DNA of 64,000 bases from Ceratodon purpureus (GCA_014871385.1 CM026431.1:9053964-9117963), one strand, 5' to 3'. Positions 34,588 through 45,585 are shown, numbered from the stretch's first letter. The notes: generated by a model from the letters alone, not told the origin. Made by a program: numbers and translations.

Positions 34588-35536
34588 CTATGATGCCGCT
34601 CCAGCACGACTCTTTTCAATGGCAATAATGTTCCCCTTGCGAGAGCATTCCAGCATGGTTTGCTCTGTCACAACGAAGTATGTCGAAATTGTGGCTGCAC
34701 AAGTCACGCAACAAGAGAGCCCAGAACTAAGTGAGTCACTTCCACCCATACTTGTATATTTTCCGGACATGATAAACCGCAACCATTTCATTTCTGAACA
34801 ATGTAAAGGCCCTGATGATGATGTATGCACTCAGAATTAAGATTACAAGTATGTTTGAAAGAACATAAAACGTAATCATGAACGTTGAGTGGCATTGCAC
34901 AGTTACAAGCAAAGAAGGTGAATCATGTACCTGAAGAGATAATAAGCGCTTGTCCCGTATAGTTGATATTCGCTTTAGCCCATGGAACAAACCGAACAGC
35001 AGCTAGCTGATACCCAGAATTAAAACGGATTCGAACTTAGTAAGCTTCCAACACAGGTCCTTCCAATATGAAATTAACAAAAGACTGAAGATAGAAACAA
35101 TGAAAGGCAAGTTTAGACAAGAGCTTACAGTTGGAACGGTGCTGAAAACACATGCCCAAAGGGCCGCCTTCAACCCAGCCTTAAAGCCCTCTGTAGAAGC
35201 CGCAAGAATATGGTTAAAACTCAATTAGGTTACGAACATGCCCAGTCAGTAACAAGCCATCTAATAAACCATCTAACAAAGCATCTAATACACCATCTAA
35301 CAAACCATCCAATTTCCTTCACGTGCAATGGCCAATTCACAAAAAAATTAAAGGACCTGCAGCATACCATCGGTACACTGCTGCGCCCTTAAGGCCTTTT
35401 CTTCAGCGATGCTGAGCTTGACGTCCTTATCTTCTACGGGAGACGGAATCATGAAAGATTGCTTAGTAGGCTCCCGCTGCTGCAAAGCAAGATCCTCTCT
35501 CTTCTGTCTCCACCATCCTCTTAGTTCGGCCGCCAT
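34588..35536 (-). CDS. early nodulin 93 (ENOD93)-like small membrane protein
   Basis: Four minus-strand exons: 35536-35368, 35190-35129, 35006-34931, 34694-34588. The introns are GT-AG, the frame is continuous, and the product is about 137 residues. The conserved core reads EGFKAGLKAALWACVFSTVP, then LAAVRFVPWAKANINYTGQ, ALIISSATISTYFVV and TEQTMLECSRKG. It contains two hydrophobic segments around a basic PWAKANIN turn, as in ENOD93 proteins (usually about 100-120 residues). The N-terminus is longer than usual: about 56 residues precede the core. The ATG at 35536 (MAAELRGWW) is my choice; in-frame ATGs at 35542 and further upstream are possible. ENOD93 was first seen in legume nodules but occurs across land plants, and plant work links it to mitochondrial cytochrome c oxidase and respiration. 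This is conserved plant biology, not evidence of nodulation here. Confidence 0.85.
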
Positions 35537-36502
35537 CTTCATACAACAATCCATTTCAAGCTCAGCAACAAGCATATATCCAATTGCAACAAACTCACAT
35601 AATTCAGCCAAGTCCAATTTCAAATTCAAATTGTAATGTTCAACCTCAACCAGGCCACGTAATATATCGAACAAAGTAAGCACAGACCTGCAATCCTCTC
35701 CATATCAACATTCACATCCACATCCAAAACCACAACACTCAAATCACCGTCCACTAAGCTAGTAAAACAAAACCACGCTTCTAAATTCACACCATCTTCA
35801 CAACCAACAAAAAAACTCCACACAATGCATAAACCTCCATAAACTCATCAACCCAATTCACAACTGAACCCCCAAAAACCACCACAAATACGCCAAAAAT
35901 AACATCTCAAACCAAAATCATGAAGAAAAAACCTCGAGAAACTCTCCAGACCAGAAACAATCCACCACTCTCCACACAATGCAGAAAACTGCAGAAAGTC
36001 ACCAACCCACGTCACACGTTAAACCCATAGCAACACCACAAAGACACAACCTTGAACTAGAAAAGGCAAACCTCGAGAGACTCTGGAGCTGGGAACGGAT
36101 CCTCCACAGTCCTCAGCTGCTCCTCGACCCAATTTCAGGCTCCAGGCGGGTGCAGGAGAAAGGAGCGAAGGTGCATGAGCAGGAGCAGGAGCAGGCCTGC
36201 GAGGTGCGAGCAAATTAGGGCAGGTGCGGGAATTGCGTAGGCAGTGGCGTCACGCGTGATGGCCTTGTTGTGCCGCCCGATCTCTGCCAGTGATGGCTGT
36301 CCAGTTGCGGGCAGTGCGTTGCATCCGAAGTTGCCTCCCCGCATCGAAGTTCATGCACATTCCGTTTCGGTGATCGTTGTGGGATCCGCGATCTCCAGTT
36401 TTCCATCATTCTCTCATTCTCCCGGTTTTCTTGGACATTTGTTTCCTCTTCCATCTTTTTCTACTTCTCTCCCTTCCATAGTTTCTAAGTTCTAGGATTG
36501 TA
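35537..36502. other. upstream region of the ENOD93-like gene
   Basis: The plus strand is C/A-rich up to about 35980, then GC-richer around 36050-36480, with no conserved frame. It is likely leader and promoter of the minus-strand ENOD93-like gene. No other gene is recognised. Confidence 0.45.
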
Positions 36503-36504
36503 TA

Positions 36505-36904
36505 AGGTATACACACCTATGAGGGATCACTTAAGCATTTCAGCATAGTAAATCTTGGGTTTTCAGTAAGGAGTTATTTTTCGTGCGTAGTATCATAAGG
36601 TTCATGAAGAATGAACATTTTTTCAAAATTAATTCAGTAAAATTCAAATTACTACAAAAAAAATTGTCCAAAAGTTAGGGTTACCCATGACTGACATATA
36701 GGTGTACCAATGACCGATCATACTCAGATTAGTGAACAAACATATGATTACTTGATTATGTCACACTCACAAAGGCATTCTATTGGAGGATGCATCCTAA
36801 ATCTACTGTTCATCAATTATCCGTTACTAGTTTTCCATTGCTCTGGAATGGGGAAGCCTACATATCAGTCAAGGGTAAGTGATCCCTCATGGGTGTGTAT
36901 ACCT
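36505..36904. mobile_element. MITE with 29-bp inverted termini, TA target site
   Basis: The left end AGGTATACACACCTATGAGG (from 36505) continues GATCACTTA. The right end is its reverse complement with one mismatch, finishing at 36904. TA flanks both sides (36503-36504 and 36905-36906). The 400-bp interior has no coding capacity. Confidence 0.88.
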
Positions 36905-36906
36905 TA

Positions 36907-37271
36907 GGGCCTCTTTATACTTGGAGGTCCAAGCCAAAGGCCGAATGTCCAAAAGTCTGTAGGCCGAATGCCCAAAAGCCAAAGGTCGAATGCCCAATAA
37001 CTTTTTCTAGCTATTCGAGATGGCTTCTTGGATTTTTCGTTCAACGAGGTGGATCTGACACAAATTCTGGGGGAAACTAAACCATTGTACTTTAGGTGCC
37101 ACGTAGGAAAAAAGTGTTTGCCCCCTCACTTTCTTCTTCTATGTCCCCTGGACTGAATTTTCACAGTATAAAGCCAAAATACAACGGATTCTCAATTTCA
37201 GTCAATCACAACCTTCAAATTTTTTTTATCATGTGGCCTTTGGCCTTTTGATTGTAAGTATAAAGAGGCCC
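36907..37271. mobile_element. MITE with GGGCCTCTTT termini (PIF/Harbinger Tourist-like)
   Basis: A perfect 16-bp inverted terminus GGGCCTCTTTATACTT lies at 36907-36922, with its complement at 37256-37271. The GGGCC start and the trinucleotide flanks TTA (left) and ATA (right) suggest a Tourist-like element with one degraded target copy. It abuts the preceding MITE with no spacer beyond that element's TA. Inside, GCCGAATG(T/C)CCAAAAG is repeated three times (about 36941-36992). Confidence 0.78.
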
Positions 37272-37586
37272 ATATTTCTTGGAACTAGTTTACATTAGAG
37301 GGTGTAAGAGTTTGTCAGAGAAACGACTCGTTGTAATTTAGTAAAAAAAATTATTTTCTATCATGATTTTACTTGTAGATGAGAGTTACAAGATGGCTTA
37401 GCATGCCAATTCTTGTGATTGGATAATTTTTTCTTATTTTCTTCCATAGAGTAGATATCAACGCTAGTTTTTATACAGCCTATTGGATTTTGTAGAAGCT
37501 TTAACAAAATCAAGAATTTTATTGGTGTATAATCTTGGTTTCATCGAAGAAAACGTTGGGTTGGATTTTGTGTTTTTTTTCACAAA

Positions 37587-37589
<3 letters not shown>

Positions 37590-37618
<29 letters not shown>
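37590..37618. repeat. (TA)n microsatellite
   Basis: An uninterrupted alternating A/T dinucleotide run of about 29 bases. Confidence 0.95.
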
Positions 37619-37620
<2 letters not shown>

Positions 37621-38202
37621 TAGTTGGGTTTTGACATGGCAAAAGCAAAAAGTGTTTTGTTGGATTCTACTCCAAAGTTATCAAGGAATGTGAGGGTGCA
37701 TAAGGTAATATACTTGGTGATTGACCACCTACCTCATCATTCTGTTGTTTATAAAAGATAGACAAAAAACATAAGGTGTGTTGTCAATCACAAGATGTTG
37801 TTTATAAGAGATGAAGTTATTTGTTTGTTTTGATTGACTTCATGTGGTGATGATTTATCACGACAATTACGCACTAATTTCTAAAAATTAAAAATGTTTC
37901 AGTTTGGATGTTGTAGAACTTGACTTTGATATAGAGCTATAAATACAAATAAGATCAAAGTTAAATATGGTTGTGCAACGAAATTATTGATTGCAACATG
38001 TACATAGTAGAATTAGCCATTAAATGAGTTTGTTTTCAAAAAAATTATTAAAACTGACAACATTCAATAATAAAAATTATAACATAATATATTATTTATA
38101 CAAATGTTTATAGACATGAATCTTATTATCATGAAGTGTGCTTATGCTTTCAATATATGAGATGTCAATACCAAATATCGTTATCTTTAGCCTTTAAGTT
38201 TG
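37619..38202. other. AT-rich intergenic
   Basis: No gene, RNA or mobile element is recognised. Confidence 0.55.
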
Positions 38203-38313
38203 TATACATCCCTACCATGTTTGGTTGAATGAAAGGAATTGTCTAAATTTACCAATGAAAGGAATTGCTTTGGACAATTCCTTTCATTCAATCAAACATG
38301 GTAGGGATGTATA
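38203..38313. repeat. 41-bp inverted repeat (hairpin)
   Basis: The left arm 38203-38243 and right arm 38273-38313 are complementary at 40 of 41 positions around a 29-base loop. The arms begin TATACATCCCTACCATG. RNA from either strand would fold into a long near-perfect stem. It could be a fold-back MITE or a small-RNA precursor. Confidence 0.9.
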
Positions 38314-39969
38314 CCATTTAGTAGTTGGCATTCAAATTAGAGCAATTCTAATTAACTTATCTTTAGACACTACCTTTCTCTCTAGATAGTATTAAAACAA
38401 TAAAACATGCATCAAATTTATTTGCTTAAATTTTCATTAAAAGGTCTTATAGTTTTTCATATTATTCATCAAAATATCTTCTTAAAGAATACTAAATTTT
38501 AGGCCACCTAACTATTCATTCCAGAATCTTTCAATAGTAGGAATATTCATTGACAAGTTTTTTGATAACTCACATTTTGAACTAAAGATTCTATTAATTA
38601 AAATGTCCATAGTAGTGTTTCCACTACTTTATAACATTTAGCACAAGATGCTACCTCTGACATAAATATTAGCTACTTTTACTACCCATAATATGCACAA
38701 TTACAATAATTCTATATATCTAGCAAAATCCATGAGATATTAAAGTGATACCATGATGACATCGATTAAAAGCACATCATGAAGTTGCTACATACTTCCA
38801 ATATAATTTCTTTTACACCAAATATGAAGAGACCACTAAGGGCTTCCATACTTACTGACTATCTCAAGCAATATGTTGATGATAACATATTGATATTTAG
38901 GTTACAACTTGAATATAGTTTATAACAATTGTTTCATGTTTTGCCTTCTTTTTCATTTGTTTCTTAAAATCCGCTATAAAAATTAGTCATCTAATTATAC
39001 ATGTGGAAAATTGAATATCAATAGTTCATTAAAATAATTTATACATACTATAACAAATACTAATATATAAACATATCTCAGGTCATTGTGAATGGATATG
39101 AACATTGTAAGATTTGAATCCATGTTTATAGGTTTGGCTTTTTAAGATATGATAAAAAATAGTGGAAACAAGATATCCATTGTACACATATACACGTACA
39201 ATAAGGGACTCTACTTTACATGAAGAGCCAATGTTGATTCATCGCTTGGACATGCATAAATCTTTGTATGTGATTGGTCTAATTTACATAATCAACTTCA
39301 ACACCAATTTTAGACAATGGACTCAAGACCACCAGCCTTGAAATTCATATTTTGATGGACCAAATAATACAAAGATGGAAATTGATTTAAATAAAAATGA
39401 TAAGCTGATTTATGACAGTGAAAGAACTTCCTCTCTTACTTGGTCCAATATTTCCTACAAATCGGCTTTAGACTTGTACAATGTCTTTAAATTCTTCTGC
39501 CTTAATACACAAATGGCACAAATCTCAGTATATTTCAAAAAATTCTATAATAATGGTAAAAACTTTGACTAAAATCGAGGTTCCCAAAATTATTTCCTTC
39601 AACACATAGCTTCCTAATCAAAACAACACCGCTTAATGTCACACTGCCGAAGGTGATGGAACATTGAAAAATAATATTAAACCAACTAGAGGAACATGGC
39701 CATCTAACTTTTAAATCACAAATTTCTTCAATAGTGTTGAGATTACAACATCTTCAGACCACAAACAAAGAAGGCACATAAGAAGGTCATGGACAAGGCA
39801 AGAAGCCAAGTCCAACTTCCAAATTGAAAAATGAAAACATGTAGACCTAAGTGTACTTGATTTTAGGCCGCACAATCATCAAAGTCTATATTCACACAAT
39901 TTCCAAATCACTCAAAAATTCAACCAACTCCTCTAAGGCGTGGCAAAATGACCACTGATACAATGTATA
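38314..39969. other. AT-rich intergenic
   Basis: No gene, RNA or mobile element is recognised. Only short frames without motifs occur. Confidence 0.55.
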
Positions 39970-39993
39970 TTGTATTGGTTATACTATGAAATG

Positions 39994-40170
39994 TTTATGA
40001 ATGTGAAATTCACTTCAATTTGTGATAGCAAAACTCATCATTGTCGTTCATCTCCAAGATCATATGATTGCTCAAATGGCAATAAACCATGTCTGGTTTT
40101 AGAGTACAAACACTGCTACAGCCATTGTGATTATATCCATTGCAAGTCTGAGTCTGCTTGCAAAGGCTTT
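39994..40170 (+). pseudogene. cysteine-rich coding fragment, plus strand
   Basis: An open frame rich in cysteine: CDSKTHHCRSS, YDCSNGNKPC, KHCYSHCDYIHC and SACKGFK. It then runs straight into the left terminus of the TIR element at 40171. The spacing suggests an extracellular disulphide-rich repeat, but I do not recognise the family. The frame has no clear start and is cut by the element, so it is probably an exon remnant. A related fragment with ASCKGF reads towards it from the other side of the element. Confidence 0.4.
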
Positions 40171-40548
40171 AAGGTAGAGGGTTGTATTCCCGAGTGGGTT
40201 GCAATCCCGACCCCTACAGATTGGGGAAGGGGTGTCAGGAACCAACCAGCCTTACTTGAGAAAGTGACCAAGAGGGTTCTAATTACATCCACACTTGGGA
40301 AATTTGAAAGTTTATGATTGGTTCTCATTGGTGCCAAAGCGTTCTATTTTCATAATCCAACCGCTCATGAATGTAGGACTCTAGTGAACGGTCAATGGTC
40401 ACTCTATGCCTTCAGACTCAAAAATTCAATTTTTTGGGGGGATGCCTTTGCAATAGCTTTGCGGAGCATCCAAAAATATTAAAAAAAATCTTTCACAAGT
40501 CTAAGTATGCAAACCTGAAAATCAGTCGGGAATACAACCCTCTACCTT
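40171..40548. mobile_element. TIR element, 378 bp, inserted between cysteine-rich fragments
   Basis: Perfect 23-bp inverted termini lie at 40171-40193 (AAGGTAGAGGGTTGTATTCC plus CGA) and 40526-40548. The interior is non-coding. Related sequence occurs at 33700-33945 (same orientation) and about 385-490 (opposite orientation), so it is a dispersed family. No clean target-site duplication is visible, so the superfamily is undetermined. Confidence 0.82.
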
Positions 40549-40712
40549 GGTAATCTTTATGGAAAAAATCATTCCAATTAAGGACGGTGGTATTGACCTT
40601 GCAACCATTTAACACCTCTCCATTGCAATCTATAGATCCTAGCAAACACTTCGTGTCCGTGTATGAACAAGCATTAAAACCTTTGCAGGAAGCTACAATA
40701 TGAAGAGAAACA
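40549..40712 (-). pseudogene. cysteine-rich coding fragment, minus strand
   Basis: The minus-strand frame runs from about 40705 towards 40549 with regularly spaced cysteines: ASCKGFNACSYTDTKC, then GSIDCNGEVLNGCKVNTT, then NWNDFFHKDYQG. It continues without a stop into the TIR element. The (A/S)CKGF block also occurs in the plus-strand fragment on the other side, so the two are probably related pieces in convergent orientation. Family and function are not recognised. Confidence 0.4.
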
Positions 40713-41034
40713 TCAGTTTTTAATAATTTTGTTGAGGAAAGGACAAAGTGCGCTTCTTCTAGACCAAGTACAATATTACCAACACAACGTTTTAAGTGAA
40801 TACCAAGGCTTTTTCATATCTACTGAAATGTTGAAACTCCTAAAATTGTAAAAACTTTGTAAAACACGACCATAGCAACTACACAACATTCAACTTTAGA
40901 AATCATTGATTTTCATAACCTCTTAACAAAGTAAAAGTTCAAGTCTTAAGAAAACATGTAATTTAGGGTTTAATAAATATGAAAAATTTGAATTTAAAGT
41001 TAAATCTTCAGAGTCCATTATAAGTAGAAGATCC
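40713..41034. other. AT-rich intergenic
   Basis: Nothing is recognised between the cysteine-rich fragment and arm B of the inverted duplication. Confidence 0.5.
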
Positions 41035-43840
41035 AATAAAATCACAATTTTTTTTTACACCTAATTATAAGGACATGATTTGTTGCTTGATTATCCATTC
41101 TAGAAAGTTCAATTGAATCAAAAAGCTTATTATTCAAATACAAACTCTATTGCATAAACTCTGTGAAGAAATCAAACTCTAAATTTCTAGATTTTCTAAG
41201 ATTAGACTTTCATATTAAATTAAAAGTAAAAATAAAAATTATTTTTGTATATAAGGCTCCAAAAAGAATTCCAAATATATATTATTATATTATCAATGAA
41301 GTTCTAAGGTTGGAAGAAGAACCAATTATTTAATTTTGTTCTATATTTTACTTTTACAATATATACATAAATTACAACAAGTTGCTTTTCAGATTGTCTT
41401 AGTGAACAATATTGGTGGAAAGGACATCCATAGGATTTGAAAGCTGGCTCAAGCAATAGATTTGAAGACGGATATTGCCAACTCCCTGCAACAATCACAT
41501 TGTTATCGTAATCATCGCCCAAGATGTCTGGAACATCGTTAAGAAGGAGTAAATGTATCCAAACCAAGAGGAACAACGTTGCTCGACAACTTGCGAATAG
41601 TGAAGACAACAATCTAGCTTTCCTAGACCAGCAATATCCGACATCCACAATCTTAAGTACGAAGCACCGTATGATGGCTACGAACTGGGATTCACTACCT
41701 GATGACGTGCACGATAGAATCTTCAACAAACTAGAATTCAAAGATCTATTCCGTTGCAAAACCGTGTCAAAGGTGTGGAAGAATCACATAGAAAGTGACG
41801 ACTTCTATCGGTGCCGGGGAGCAAGCTGTCCTCAAGAAGGCTCATTCGCGGCTATCAATTACAACATCAAGCACAACACCTCGCAATGTTTTGCATATGA
41901 TTTGCATTCAAACTCATGGCGGTTGATGCTGCCCTTTCTAAACATCCTAATCCCAGATGCCCATCCAAATTTCCATATGTATTCTATCACTGGCCATCGC
42001 AGCCTCATCTGCGCTGAAGTTTCCAAACTGCCCAACGAAGCTGTACTTGTGGTCTTCAACCCCATGACTGGTAAGAAAAGGGTTTTGCCACCTCTATTAT
42101 ATCCGAGAAAACCAGTGCTCATTCACATCTTAGTCAACTCTGCAACAAAGTCCTACACAGTAGTAGTTGCTGGAAGTTCATCCGCTACTCAAGTGCATTT
42201 GTCAAAGAAAGTGGAAGTGTTTCGCTCCACAACTTCCAAATGGACGGAAGCGAGCGACATTCCTCGTCCCCTAATCAAGTTCAACAAGCACCAAAGAGGT
42301 GTGTGCGTGAACGGAGTATTACACGTCATTGCACGTCTAGACGGCAATGGCAACAATGGTGTGATAGCATTTGACGTGGAGAATGGGAAGTGGTTGGAGG
42401 ATATGGCATGTGTGATCCCATTTTCTCATAACTCATACAGATTACAATTGGTTGAGTGTGACGAGAAGGTGCACTTGTACACATTGACAATGAGACAGGG
42501 GTTATTCGTGCATTCCATTGATGTGCTTGAATGCGCAAACGTGAATGGAAGAGCAAGCACTTGGCATTGGAGGAATGTAGTTCGAGTGAGAAATCACAAT
42601 CCACGTGGATGGCGCTTATGTGCCAATGAGAAATTGTGTGTGAGCTTTGGAGATGGGAAGTTGTGCCTCTTCAATATGATGGGTGGAGAAGGAGTAGTGT
42701 ATGACACGCAAGATGGAAGGCAAGTTTCGGTTTTGGCGGCACCACCTAATAATGAGAAGGGTGAGCAGTTGTTCACCTCAATTCGTGAACCGTTCAGCCT
42801 GCAGCCCTGCTTTGACATCGATCCCATGGCATGAACTGTTGAGATAATTGAAAGAAAAGATGTCAAGTCTATTGCAAATTGTTGATGAAGTAAATCGATG
42901 ATTTTGGCCACGACATAACGTGTTATGCAATCATCACTAGAATGCTTACATATCAAAGGTCCTTTATATAGTGACCTTGATCTTGTTCTTGTATCAGAAA
43001 GTCATGTATTCATGGTTCTTATGGGTGTTCAAAATTGGACATGTGAGCAATTTTGTGTGTCTTGAGCAATCTTGCGGTTGAAATGGACCTACATTTGGAG
43101 AGATACTGACCAACCTTTTAGCTTATTCAGTAGATATCCTATAAGAGCAGAAGACTTGTTTGACGGGGATCCTAGATAGAAAGCCTTCTTGAGATGAAGG
43201 ATCGACACAAGCGGGAATTGAAGATGTTATATTGTGTAGGGAGTTTCGTGTTGTTTTTTCACATTTCGGAATGTTGATGTGCAATAAAATACTCATTTTA
43301 CATCATTCTTGTTTGCGTGTTTATGTATTGCAATGTTGATGCCATGAAGATTTTTTTAGATTGATTTTTTGTGGAAATTGATGATTTCCTTGGTCAATTG
43401 GGTCCATGGAAGGAAAAGTGGGCCACTATGAATAGTTAATGTGATATTCCGGAAAGGTTGAATATTGTGGTGTTCCCACACTTGCTTGGAAACAATTAGA
43501 CTCAGTCTTTGGAGCTATTTGAACGAAAGTTTTATGTGCACATCTTTTTGAATGTGCACTCTGCTTTAGTGTCTCATTATTATGATGTTTGCTATGAAAT
43601 GAATATAGCCTTTGAAAAAGAGTTGTCTGAAAAAGAGCTTGCGTCTGTATCTTTTGTAGAATATATGTCATTAGCTTTTATAGCAATTTTATGTCATCAG
43701 CTATTGAAGCAATGTCAATACAAAGTTGCCAATTGTAACACTTTATATGTAATTCTGATGTATACTTGGCAATGTTTCTTAGGACATTTTCATCTTCAAG
43801 GTTGTTTTGAAAGGCATTATAGATTTAAAACATAGACCTT
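41035..43840 (+). repeat. inverted duplication, arm B
   Basis: Reverse-complement counterpart of about 22205-24985, covering F-box copy B and both flanks. Downstream of the gene it has about 40 extra bases absent from arm A (around 42905-42950, containing the palindrome ATAACGTGTTAT). Homology ends near CATAGACCTT at 43840. Confidence 0.88.
41524..42834 (+). CDS. F-box protein with kelch-like repeats, copy B (C-terminally shortened)
   Basis: A single frame of 436 residues, nearly identical to copy A on the opposite strand. The F-box is at about residues 54-95 (NWDSLPDDVHDRIFNKL). The same kelch-type blades follow, including KVEVFRSTTSKWTEASDIP and DVENGKWLEDM. The frame stops at TGA 42832-42834 (after FDIDPMA), where copy A has a sense codon (GCATCC in A, GCATGA in B). 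The remaining homologous codons (ending with a TGA at about 42883-42885) continue downstream untranslated. The missing 17 residues lie after the last recognisable blade, so the protein could still be functional. Its expected role is substrate receptor of an SCF ubiquitin ligase, target unknown. Most differences from copy A are conservative or scattered, suggesting a fairly recent duplication. Confidence 0.82.
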   Translation: MSGTSLRRSKCIQTKRNNVARQLANSEDNNLAFLDQQYPTSTILSTKHRMMATNWDSLPDDVHDRIFNKLEFKDLFRCKTVSKVWKNHIESDDFYRCRGASCPQEGSFAAINYNIKHNTSQCFAYDLHSNSWRLMLPFLNILIPDAHPNFHMYSITGHRSLICAEVSKLPNEAVLVVFNPMTGKKRVLPPLLYPRKPVLIHILVNSATKSYTVVVAGSSSATQVHLSKKVEVFRSTTSKWTEASDIPRPLIKFNKHQRGVCVNGVLHVIARLDGNGNNGVIAFDVENGKWLEDMACVIPFSHNSYRLQLVECDEKVHLYTLTMRQGLFVHSIDVLECANVNGRASTWHWRNVVRVRNHNPRGWRLCANEKLCVSFGDGKLCLFNMMGGEGVVYDTQDGRQVSVLAAPPNNEKGEQLFTSIREPFSLQPCFDIDPMA

Positions 43841-43985
43841 CTATGAAAACATGTTTGTTAAAAATGTATATGCCTCCATGAAAGTGGACCTATTAGAATT
43901 TTCTGGCATTAAATATTTTGTTTAAAATTATAGAAAATGCAATAATATTGTGGTTGTAAAATAATTCATCTACTTATTATAGGAT

Positions 43986-44334
43986 AAAGGGTGTGACATA
44001 TGCATCTTATCTTATCAAAACATTTTTACTCAGAGTTGAATATAAAATATGGTATATCTTATCCTTTCTTATAAAATTGAGTCAGAGTTGAACAGAAGGT
44101 GTGGCATATGCCTCACCTGTGTCGTCCAAAAAAAAATTGTTTAGGTTTAGCAAAGGGTGTAGCATCAGCCTCATTTGTGTCTCCTCTCCCCCAAAAACAT
44201 TGTTTAGGTTTAACGGAGGGTGTGGCATATGCCTCACCTTTGTTCTCCCAAAAAAAATTGTTTAAGTTGAACAGAGGTTGTGGCATATGCCTCACCTCTC
44301 TCCTCTTCTAAAAATATTGTTTAAATTGAATATC
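43986..44334. repeat. minisatellite, unit about 57-63 bp, with palindromic core
   Basis: Units start near 44098, 44155, 44218 and 44276, with a degenerate one near 43988. Each carries GG(G/T)TGTGGCATATGCCTCACC or a variant, then a C/T stretch, poly-A, ATTGTTTA(G/A)GTT and AAC(A/G)GA. The core GGCATATGCC is a perfect 10-bp palindrome. Further copies lie at 45586-45806. Confidence 0.88.
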
Positions 44335-44559
44335 TTAATAATAACTTATTTCTATCAACCTAAAAACTATGGTATTTATCATTTATCCAACAACTAATTG
44401 TTCCTAAGGAGTACCCATTTTGACGTTTCTAAAAACAAACCAAAAAGAAAAAAAGAAAAATAACATTGAATATAAGAGCAGTTGTGATTATACTTCCTTC
44501 AATAGGTTTGCACTATGAAGCTTTGAGAGTTTTTACATCTCATTATCTAGATTTTTCTT
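44335..44559. other. AT-rich spacer
   Basis: Nothing is recognised. Confidence 0.5.
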
Positions 44560-44812
44560 TAACCCTAATATTAAACCCTAATCTCAAAATCTAATGTCAA
44601 ACTCTAATGGAAAATCCTCATTTCAAACTATAAATCTCAAATCCTGATTCCAAACTATAAATTTCAAATCTTTGACGTCAAACCCTACATTTCAAACCAT
44701 AATGTCAAATCATAAATCTCAAACTCTAATGTCAACCCCTATATCTCAAACACTAATGTCAAATTCTAAATCCTAAATCCTAAATATCAAACTCCAAGCC
44801 TAAATCATATAG
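44560..44812. repeat. degenerate telomere-like repeat
   Basis: A run of short units alternating AAACCCTAAT, AAACTCTAATGTC, AAACTATAAAT and CAAATC. The first units (TAACCCTAATATTAAACCCT) match the plant telomere repeat CCCTAAA. Later ones drift. It is probably a decayed interstitial telomeric array or a satellite derived from one. Confidence 0.65.
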
Positions 44813-45585
44813 GTTTAGAGTTCTAATACACTACTAAAGTTTTTTCCTTTGTGAATTTTGTTGGATTGTTCTTTAAGCACATCATATTTCATTGCAACCT
44901 TCAACTTTTGTACTATGCCAAACCACTTCTTTGCTACTTTACATTGATGTCATATTATGTTACAAAACAACATTTGTACTACTGCTAGATTGCCATCACA
45001 CTTTGCCATTCCTTAGCAACCATGTTCTATTACTCCTTTACTATTGTTCCACCAAAGGTTTCTCTAAATCTCAAGTTCAAAGGTAATAAAACTCTACTAC
45101 AAGACTCTTCAACTACTTTGTTTAGAAGGTTTGGCGGTTATACTATATGCTCTTTTATTCATTAGAATTTCATTTGTAGGGTTTAACGACTACACTGTGT
45201 GCTCTTCTATTTGTTAAGATTTCATGTGTAAATTTCATTTACTACTTTTCATTAGTTCATTGATCATTTCTATACTTTCAGTTCATCATCTCTATTTGTT
45301 GTGTCAAATCCTATTACATTAAGTTGATGGACGCTCACTTTCATATATTGCAATGAACTTCTTTATCCTATTTTTTTGCTTGAGACATTGCTATAAAGCT
45401 TTTTGTATTGCTTTAAACATTTGTATGTATATTAGCTTTCACATTTTGCAAGTGTTCTAATAAAACTCCAAACTTCTTTTAAGTCTTGTAAAAATTTATG
45501 ACTATGTTTCAATTTAAGCAATAGGAATATGTGTCATTAACGCATCTTTATCACACTTTACCTTCTTTACTTCTTTAACTTATAG
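44813..45585. other. AT-rich intergenic
   Basis: Nothing is recognised beyond short frames. Confidence 0.5.

Noticed and set aside
41304..41759. 151-codon minus-strand frame over F-box copy B
   Set aside because: It is antisense to the start of the F-box coding region and mirrored by the same shadow in copy A; a by-product of the real frame.
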